Source of the DNA: an uncultured bacterium
GTDB taxonomy: Bacteria > Planctomycetota > Phycisphaerae > Sedimentisphaerales > Anaerobacaceae
DNA length: 20,562 nucleotides
Reading direction: 5' to 3'
Assembly (NCBI GenBank): GCA_913009865.1
Contig: CAJVYK010000016.1
Span: 1 to 20,562, forward strand
The translations under genes were made by a program, and so were the position numbers. Under the pieces are notes generated by a model. That model did no database searches and was not told where the DNA came from. It was given only the letters and a program-made list of their open reading frames with translations. Below, piece after piece: positions 15,381 to 20,562 of this stretch (position 1 is its first letter; the number at the start of each line of letters is the position of its first letter).

Positions 15381-16832
15381 CTATTCTTCAGCTTGCGCCG
15401 CTTTCTCTGCTCTGGTATAATCAAGCTTTGGAGCGCTAAACTTGGTTGCTTCAAACGCTCGTTTCTCAGTCTCCGACATAACCGGCTGTTTGATAATCCG
15501 CGGAGTTATAAATACGACCAGCTCGCTGGTAACCGTATCCTCACCCTCGAATTTGAACAGTACGCCGATCAGCGGTAAGTCGCTCAGCAATGGTATTTTG
15601 TTAATCTGCTGAGAAACTTCTTTTTTACGCAGGCCGCCCAAAACCACCGTCTGGCCGTTCTTGATTAGTAATGTTGTATCAGCTTCACGCGTATCGACAA
15701 CCGGCTGAGGATACTCGAGACTTCCGCTCTTGAATGTTACATCGCTTACTTTGACGCTAAATGTTGGTTTCAACTCCAGTCTGACCATTTCATCACGTGT
15801 AATATGCGGCGTAACTTCAAGTTCGACGCCGACCTCTTTGAATGCGGTTGTTCCGATACTTGATCCTAAGCCCGTCTCGGTAAGTTCCTGGTACGGAATT
15901 TCGGAAATGATCTTGATCATAGCACTCTCATTATCCAGCACTAATATTCTCGGATTGGCAAGAAGCTTGGCATTAATAATATTCTGTTGAGCTTTCAATA
16001 TCGTGTCGATGTCAATACCGGAATTGAGCCAGCCCAAACGAATCGCCCCTGATGTGCCCGAGGTTTTGCTGGTTGCACCTTCGAAGATGCCCGTAATAAA
16101 CGGGTCTGTTCTGTTGCTGGGATTTGTGCCTACTGTTGTTGTCCCGCCGGAATACGTGGTATTTCGGCCTGCGTTCCATTCTATGCCGAGGTCGAGACGG
16201 TCTTTGCTGGTTATGTCGTAGATTCTTGCCTCGACCAGTATCTGGGGCGTTATGCGGTCAATTTCGGTGATGAAAGTGTCTATGGCCTTGATTTTGCTCT
16301 CCGAGTCGGTAACGATTACGTTACTGGTGCTCGGATTGGACGAAATCGAGCCGCGAGCTGAGATAAATTTCTTCAAGGCCTTCTCGACTTCTGCAACATC
16401 TGCGTAGGTAATTCGATAGATTCTGTTGACAAGTCTTTCGGATTTTTCGGCGATGTCGGCGACCGGCGCTATTCTTATCATATTCTTGTCTGCTACGTAG
16501 CCGTAGTTGTGCGCAGCAAGAATATTATTCAGCGCTTCCTGCAACGGCACATTTGTAAGTGTGGCGGTTACATTGCCGGTAACTTTGGGGCTTTTGACAA
16601 TGTCCACATCCGCCTGCTCAGCCATTATTCTTATTACATCCTCGATAGGCGTGTCCCTGAAGTCGATACTTATTCTTTTTTGCATCCGCTGCTCAAGCGT
16701 TGTCAGAACTTCCTTCTTCTCCGAATCCTCGTTGCCGTTCTCAGCGGCGGCCACGCAGGCCGCGCAGGCCGCCATAACGAAAGCGAGAATCATCAAAAAC
16801 TTTAATCCCCTGAATTTCATAGAGCTTCTCAT
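15381..16832 (-). CDS. pilQ: PilQ/GspD-family secretin
   Basis: This 483-aa protein would form the outer-membrane channel. The N-terminal hydrophobic segment (10-29) is a signal peptide; the sequence FVMAACAAC might serve as a lipobox, which is uncertain. An STN/N0 domain lies at about 52-122 (ISIDFRDTPIEDVIRIMAEQ), one N1-type secretin_N domain at about 135-193, and the beta-barrel secretin domain at about 195-447. The latter includes LLANPRILVLDNESA, VGVELEVTPHIT, the signature IPLLSDLPLIGVLF (413-426) and the closing ELVVFITPRI. It is short for PilQ because it has no AMIN domains and only one N1-type repeat. ATG 16832 is supported by AAAGGAA just upstream. It is the last gene of the minus-strand operon, 61 nt after the pilP-like gene. 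Confidence 0.92.
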   Translation of the reverse strand: MRSSMKFRGLKFLMILAFVMAACAACVAAAENGNEDSEKKEVLTTLEQRMQKRISIDFRDTPIEDVIRIMAEQADVDIVKSPKVTGNVTATLTNVPLQEALNNILAAHNYGYVADKNMIRIAPVADIAEKSERLVNRIYRITYADVAEVEKALKKFISARGSISSNPSTSNVIVTDSESKIKAIDTFITEIDRITPQILVEARIYDITSKDRLDLGIEWNAGRNTTYSGGTTTVGTNPSNRTDPFITGIFEGATSKTSGTSGAIRLGWLNSGIDIDTILKAQQNIINAKLLANPRILVLDNESAMIKIISEIPYQELTETGLGSSIGTTAFKEVGVELEVTPHITRDEMVRLELKPTFSVKVSDVTFKSGSLEYPQPVVDTREADTTLLIKNGQTVVLGGLRKKEVSQQINKIPLLSDLPLIGVLFKFEGEDTVTSELVVFITPRIIKQPVMSETEKRAFEATKFSAPKLDYTRAEKAAQAEE

Positions 16833-16893
16833 AATAGTTCCTTTCCTAAATTAGCTGTTAAGCGATACCGGTTCATTTCTATTTACACTTCTT

Positions 16894-17643
16894 TTAACGC
16901 TGAACCTGTTGTATCCACCTTTTGTTATTCATTTCAAACTCAACGCTGCTTTTATTTATTTTTACGACGGTTACATTTAATATTCTGTCGCCCTCGTGCA
17001 CTATGTTGGTGCCAATAACTGCGGATGGGTTATCCTTGCTATAGACAATACCCTTTACGATTAGTTCGCCGGTTTCGCCCTGAGTGGTCCTTGCAGAGCC
17101 GATTCGCATAGGGTCACGAAGCGTTGTCGGATAGGGGTCCGGAATTTGCCACTCAATTTCATCGTTAGAGCCGGCAGCGGCGTTTGACGGCCCAAAATCC
17201 GTCGGCTTGATTATCTTCTGCGAAGGTGTGCCAAGGACTCGAGTAAGTATAAAAATCATGATGATGGCCAAAACCGGAACCAATATTGCCATTGCTTTTT
17301 GTCTTGTGGCATCGACACCTGGTTTGGACGCAAATAACTTGTTTTTTATCTGTTCCAGGGTCTGTCGCCATGGGATTTGTCTTGCGGTTTTTATAGGAGT
17401 ATCAGCTTTATGTTGTTTAGCCGGTGCAGCTTTCGGCGGCGGCTGGGTGGGTTGCTGAGGTTTTGGCGTTGGGGCGGCCTGGTGGTTTGGAAAGCGTGGT
17501 TTTGCAATGGCATGGCCGGTGCGCTCTGGTATAGGCGCGTGCGGCTGCTGCTGAGTGTCGTCGGCGCCGTTGTTTTTCGGGAGCGGCACGCCGTCAAAAA
17601 TTGTTGATACTTCCTTGTGTAATCCTGCTTTGTGTTTTGCCAT
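16894..17643 (-). CDS. PilP/GspC-like inner-membrane protein
   Basis: This 249-aa protein probably links the inner-membrane PilNO platform to the secretin. The N-terminal part (1-110) is cytoplasmic, basic and rich in Pro and Gln (about 38-85). A single membrane helix follows at about 117-136. The periplasmic part ends in a compact domain (about 190-246) with the strand pattern ELIVKGIVYSKDNPSAVIG...VHEGDRI...VVKINKSSVEFEMNNKRW, as in the homology region of GspC and PilP. PilP is usually a lipoprotein without a cytoplasmic part, so this architecture is more GspC-like. The start is supported by GAGGAA 8 nt upstream. It overlaps the end of the parA gene by 50 nt, which points to coupled translation. 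Confidence 0.75.
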   Translation of the reverse strand: MAKHKAGLHKEVSTIFDGVPLPKNNGADDTQQQPHAPIPERTGHAIAKPRFPNHQAAPTPKPQQPTQPPPKAAPAKQHKADTPIKTARQIPWRQTLEQIKNKLFASKPGVDATRQKAMAILVPVLAIIMIFILTRVLGTPSQKIIKPTDFGPSNAAAGSNDEIEWQIPDPYPTTLRDPMRIGSARTTQGETGELIVKGIVYSKDNPSAVIGTNIVHEGDRILNVTVVKINKSSVEFEMNNKRWIQQVQR

Positions 17644-18394
17644 TGTTTATTTCCTCGGCTAAAGCCTTATATTCAACAGCACATTTGCTCTTGGGAGCGT
17701 AAGTCAAAACGGACTGGCCGGCACTTGGCGCTTCAGCCAACCTTACGGTTCTGTGAATAACCGTGTCGAATACCAGTTCGCCGAAAAATTCCCGCATTTG
17801 CCGCTGTACCTGCTTGCTCAATGTTGTTCTGCTTTCTACAAAGGTCAACAACACGCCAAGAATCTTCAAGCTGTGATTGAAGCGTTCTTTAACAATATCT
17901 ATGGTCTCAAGTAACTGTTTTAAACCCTCAAGAGCATAATACTGCGTCTGAACTGGTATTATTACATCAGTGCTTGCTACCAGGGCGTTTAATGTCAACA
18001 AACTAAGTGAGGGCGAGCAGTCAATAACGCATATATCGTAATTGCCATTTAAACAGCTAAGCTGCTGGCTCAGCACATATTCTCTGCCGTAGAGCGACGT
18101 CAATTCGAACTCGACGCCGGAGAGCAGAATATTGCTCGGAACCAGATTAAGCCCTTTCTCGCTGCTGCTTACCACCACCCTGGAGATTGGAATTTGCACA
18201 TTGGTAAGGGCATCATAAACGGTTTTATCCAGGACTTCAGGGTCGCAGCCCAACCCCAGCGTAGAGTGGGCTTGCGGGTCAAGGTCAACTATCAAAACCT
18301 GATTTCCTAACCTGGCAAAAGCTGCTGCGATATTTACAGCGGTAGTTGTTTTGCCGCAGCCGCCTTTCTGATTTGCTATTGCTATTGTTCTCAT
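17594..18394 (-). CDS. ParA/MinD-family ATPase inside the pilus operon
   Basis: This 266-aa cytoplasmic ATPase has the deviant Walker A KGGCGKTTT (residues 10-18, signature Lys10 and Lys15), the Walker A' DLDPQ (37-41), and Walker B ICVIDCSPS with Asp125. The body resembles Soj/ParA (VPVQTQYYALEGLKQLLETI). No ParB or parS-like partner is visible, and the C-terminus lacks a clear MinD-type membrane-targeting helix. Lying between pilO and the pilP-like gene, and overlapping the latter, it most likely positions the pilus or secretion apparatus, as other ParA-like proteins (FlhG, TadZ, ParC) do for cell-envelope machines; this is inference. Chromosome partitioning is less likely without parB. ATG 18394 has no clear Shine-Dalgarno sequence, because the upstream spacer is the AT-rich repeat. 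Confidence 0.9.
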   Translation of the reverse strand: MRTIAIANQKGGCGKTTTAVNIAAAFARLGNQVLIVDLDPQAHSTLGLGCDPEVLDKTVYDALTNVQIPISRVVVSSSEKGLNLVPSNILLSGVEFELTSLYGREYVLSQQLSCLNGNYDICVIDCSPSLSLLTLNALVASTDVIIPVQTQYYALEGLKQLLETIDIVKERFNHSLKILGVLLTFVESRTTLSKQVQRQMREFFGELVFDTVIHRTVRLAEAPSAGQSVLTYAPKSKCAVEYKALAEEINNGKTQSRITQGSINNF

Positions 18395-18397
18395 TTG

Positions 18398-18436
18398 TCA
18401 ATAATCATTTATCAATAATCATTTATCAATAATCAA
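18398..18436. repeat. Tandem 14-bp AT-rich repeat upstream of parA
   Basis: TCAATAATCATTTA occurs at 18398-18411 and 18412-18425, then a partial third copy TCAATAATCA follows at 18426-18435. It fills nearly the whole pilO-parA spacer. The same motif, inverted, forms the spacer at 3791-3858, so it is a dispersed element rather than a local slip. Confidence 0.85.
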
Positions 18437-18441
18437 TTCCC

Positions 18442-19011
18442 TTAGCTGTCCTGTCGCTTTTTGACAAAAACCGCCAAGCTCATATTTACCTCATGCCCCG
18501 AATCGTCCTGCTTTGGGCGGGTTATTGTGAACTTATCTACAAAGATGATCGGCCGGTGCCTCTCCAGAGCATTTAGGAAAGTAGCAAACTGATTAAAATC
18601 CGCGGTGAAGCTGATATCAAAGCGATTTTCACTTATATAGCTGCAATTGGGTATCACTGAGTTTTTACGGTCGTTTTTAGTTCTAATGCTAAACGAAGCC
18701 ACTCTTTTTTCCTTGGCAATTTGACTTATATCGAATGTCAAATTGGCCGAATCTTCGTAATCGATAACAAAACCTTGCAGTTTATTCTGTAAAGACTCGA
18801 TTTGTTCATTTAGCCGAATTTTGGTTTCCTCTTGAGCCATTTTAAGCACAGAATTGTACATCTGTTTTTTCTCAGCGAGTTGCTTTTCGAACTGTTTTTT
18901 GCCCTTTTCCTGTGGCGCCAGCACAAGTATGTAAACGCATAAAAACAGTACGAAGCAACCTGCCCATATTAAACCTACTGTCGTAAAATATTTTTTATAA
19001 ATCGGCTTCAC
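18442..19011 (-). CDS. pilO: PilO-like pilus assembly protein
   Basis: This 189-aa bitopic inner-membrane protein has a short cytoplasmic N-terminus, one membrane helix at about 12-32 (VGLIWAGCFVLFLCVYILVL), a Lys/Glu/Gln-rich coiled coil at about 34-80, and a C-terminal alpha/beta domain (about 85-185) with strands RFDISFTADFNQFATFLNALE and IIFVDKFTITRP, as expected for the ferredoxin-like fold of PilO. It should pair with PilN in the alignment subcomplex. The start is GTG at 19011, 10 nt after the pilN stop, so translation is likely coupled. The identification leans on both the architecture and the pilM-pilN-x order. Confidence 0.82.
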   Translation of the reverse strand: MKPIYKKYFTTVGLIWAGCFVLFLCVYILVLAPQEKGKKQFEKQLAEKKQMYNSVLKMAQEETKIRLNEQIESLQNKLQGFVIDYEDSANLTFDISQIAKEKRVASFSIRTKNDRKNSVIPNCSYISENRFDISFTADFNQFATFLNALERHRPIIFVDKFTITRPKQDDSGHEVNMSLAVFVKKRQDS

Positions 19012-19021
19012 AAAGGACCCG

Positions 19022-19663
19022 CTATAATCCTGGTTTGAAAACGCAATCTATTTCGTAAGAAACGACATCCCGGCCCTCAAGCGTATCAGATTTCTGCGAA
19101 ACTCTGATGTCTTCGATATCGGGACCGAGCAAAGTTGAAAAGCGAAGACTATCTCGAAAGTCCCTGATTGCTTTGTCACTATTGTACTGTGGACTGCCGC
19201 TAACGTTCATCTGCAGCGTTCTTGCAGGAACAGTGATATCAATCATTTTTTTGGGGTCGTCTTTTCCAGGGACTTTTCTTTTTACAGAGCGCTGCTTTAC
19301 CTCAAGCTTGGTCAACACCACCGAATCCGGCATATTTTTTGCTACTGTCGCCAGGATAGGCGACCATTGAATATGCCTGCCAATAGAGGACTTAACTTCT
19401 GATAAGCTGCTACTTATAACGTTTTTCTCTTTCTCGAATGATTTTTGCAGCTCTACAGCATCCGACAATCCGGCAATCTTTGTTTTGTAATTAACTATTT
19501 TTTGCTTTTGTATTGACATGACGATACTATTGTTCAGGTAGAAGCCGAACAGTATTATTGCAATAATAATGGGCACAGCAAGAGTTACGGCGGCAATAAC
19601 TATGCCTTCCGGCCTGCTCTTTATTGGAATACCCTGGCCTTTTAATAAATCTATCGTGAACAT
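19022..19663 (-). CDS. pilN: PilN-like pilus assembly protein
   Basis: This 213-aa bitopic inner-membrane protein opens with MFTIDLLKGQGIP, the short conserved cytoplasmic peptide by which PilN docks onto PilM (family form INLLP). A membrane helix lies at about 20-43, a coiled coil at about 45-90, and an alpha/beta domain runs to the C-terminus. ATG 19663 is chosen because this peptide must be at the N-terminus. The frame stays open upstream to 19753, but that part is only translated heptanucleotide repeat (RYEIRDA units) and is unlikely to be protein. The only Shine-Dalgarno-like sequence is the GAGAT of the repeat itself. Confidence 0.85.
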   Translation of the reverse strand: MFTIDLLKGQGIPIKSRPEGIVIAAVTLAVPIIIAIILFGFYLNNSIVMSIQKQKIVNYKTKIAGLSDAVELQKSFEKEKNVISSSLSEVKSSIGRHIQWSPILATVAKNMPDSVVLTKLEVKQRSVKRKVPGKDDPKKMIDITVPARTLQMNVSGSPQYNSDKAIRDFRDSLRFSTLLGPDIEDIRVSQKSDTLEGRDVVSYEIDCVFKPGL

Positions 19664-19761
<98 letters not shown>

Positions 19762-19763
19762 CA

Positions 19764-20562
19764 TTATATTGACCTCATAGCAAGGCCGGCCGCCACTGTC
19801 ATTGCAGGGCCGTTTTTTTGGAGAATATCTTCACACTGCCACCCTGCATCGCAGCGTATTTTGTCAAACGGATTCCACAATACAGCGGTTGTGGGAAGCT
19901 GGTTATCCAATAGCTCTACGAACCCTTTGACCAGAGCGAAGCCGCCACAAACAAATACCTTTTCAACGAAGCCGGATTTCTCCTGAGCCGTGTAATATCG
20001 CAACGTTTCGGTAACATCGATAATCAATTTCTGACAAGCCTTTTTCATGCTGTCACCGAGTTCTAATTGAGGTTGGCTCGAATTCTCGCAGCCATACAGA
20101 ATGTCGCTGACGGTTTTTGCTGAAACATCATTTTCAATTGCAATCTGCTTAACGATATCATCGCCGGCATAAGCCATATCACGAATAAAAGGCAAAGCGT
20201 TGTTGCCTATGATTGTCAGATTTGTGTAAGAATTGCCTACATTCAAAATAGCTGCCGTCCGTTCGGCCTCGCACTTTTCGTATTCACTGAAGCAATTCAG
20301 AAGCGCCAGTCCGTCAACATCCATCAAGACGTTGTTAAGGGAAGCTTCTTCAGCAAGTCGGCTTTTTCTTTTTATCAGTTTATTCGTCGTTGCTACTAAA
20401 ACGCCACTAACGCTATTCTCGCCATCGGGTATCAACTGGTAATCAACAGCACTGTCGTCAACGTTAAAAGGGCAAACCTGTTTAGCTTCGAGTAGTACTG
20501 CTCCTTCTATCTCTTCCGGCGGCAATATAGGGAACTTAAAATAGCGTACAGCAACTTCCGGG
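19764..20562 (-). CDS. pilM: PilM-like actin-fold protein (5' end outside window)
   Basis: The frame is open to the right edge; the first visible residues are PEVAVRYFKFPILPPEEI, so about 265 C-terminal residues are seen. PilM is a cytoplasmic FtsA/actin-like ATPase that binds the PilN N-terminus on the inner face of the membrane. Family features visible are LPPEEIEGAVLLEAKQVCPF near the start, the DVDGLALLN and ILNVGNSYTNLTIIG strands (phosphate-binding loop region), RDMAYAGDDIVKQIA, and the adenosine-binding-type VFVCGGFALVKGF. It ends with AAGLAMRSI just before the heptanucleotide repeat. As first gene of the operon in view, its start and promoter must lie to the right of the window. Confidence 0.9.
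   Translation of the reverse strand, partial: PEVAVRYFKFPILPPEEIEGAVLLEAKQVCPFNVDDSAVDYQLIPDGENSVSGVLVATTNKLIKRKSRLAEEASLNNVLMDVDGLALLNCFSEYEKCEAERTAAILNVGNSYTNLTIIGNNALPFIRDMAYAGDDIVKQIAIENDVSAKTVSDILYGCENSSQPQLELGDSMKKACQKLIIDVTETLRYYTAQEKSGFVEKVFVCGGFALVKGFVELLDNQLPTTAVLWNPFDKIRCDAGWQCEDILQKNGPAMTVAAGLAMRSI

Noticed and set aside
15393..17607. Several plus-strand open frames opposite pilQ and the pilP-like gene
   Set aside because: They are shadows of well-supported minus-strand genes, with no conserved domains or ribosome sites.

Overview
The window looks like a chromosomal segment from a Gram-negative (diderm) bacterium. It encodes a secretin, a predicted outer-membrane beta-barrel and a PilMNO-type inner-membrane assembly. 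Short AT-rich and heptanucleotide repeats between genes, cysteine-bearing PAS domains and a ParA gene inside a pilus operon would fit an environmental lineage such as Planctomycetota/Phycisphaerae. That placement is an impression and was not tested. No RNA gene or CRISPR array was recognised.

Left edge (1-841): nested mobile-element debris. The 3' end of an IS630-family transposase gene enters from the left. It abuts a fragment of an IS21-family element on the minus strand, of which the first ~33 codons of IstA and the end with its two ~20-bp repeats survive. A plausible sigma70-type promoter follows at 780-808.

Region 842-3792: a 564-aa protein of unknown function with a transglutaminase-like Cys/His region, followed by a YeiH/UPF0324-type membrane protein. 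The 254-nt spacer between them is rich in hairpins.

Region 3874-13453: seven tightly packed plus-strand genes that read as one signalling operon. They are a dCache-PAS-PAS histidine kinase, a beta-barrel outer-membrane protein, an exported FMN_bind-like protein, a second HAMP-PAS-PAS histidine kinase, two nearly duplicate single-domain response regulators (Rcp1-like), and a REC-PAS-AAA+ (NtrC-like) regulator. The two kinases are paralogous in their catalytic halves. The last regulator has GAFNGA instead of GAFTGA and a proline-containing Fis-type HTH, so it may not be a normal sigma54 activator.

Region 13567-20562: type IV pilus / type II secretion-type machinery. A PilB/GspE assembly ATPase on the plus strand converges, across a 16-bp-stem terminator, on a minus-strand operon pilM (cut by the window edge)-pilN-pilO-parA-pilP/gspC-like-pilQ. 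The ParA ATPase lies within the operon and overlaps the next gene. The arrangement suggests, without proving it, that the sensory operon acts on the neighbouring pilus or secretion machine.
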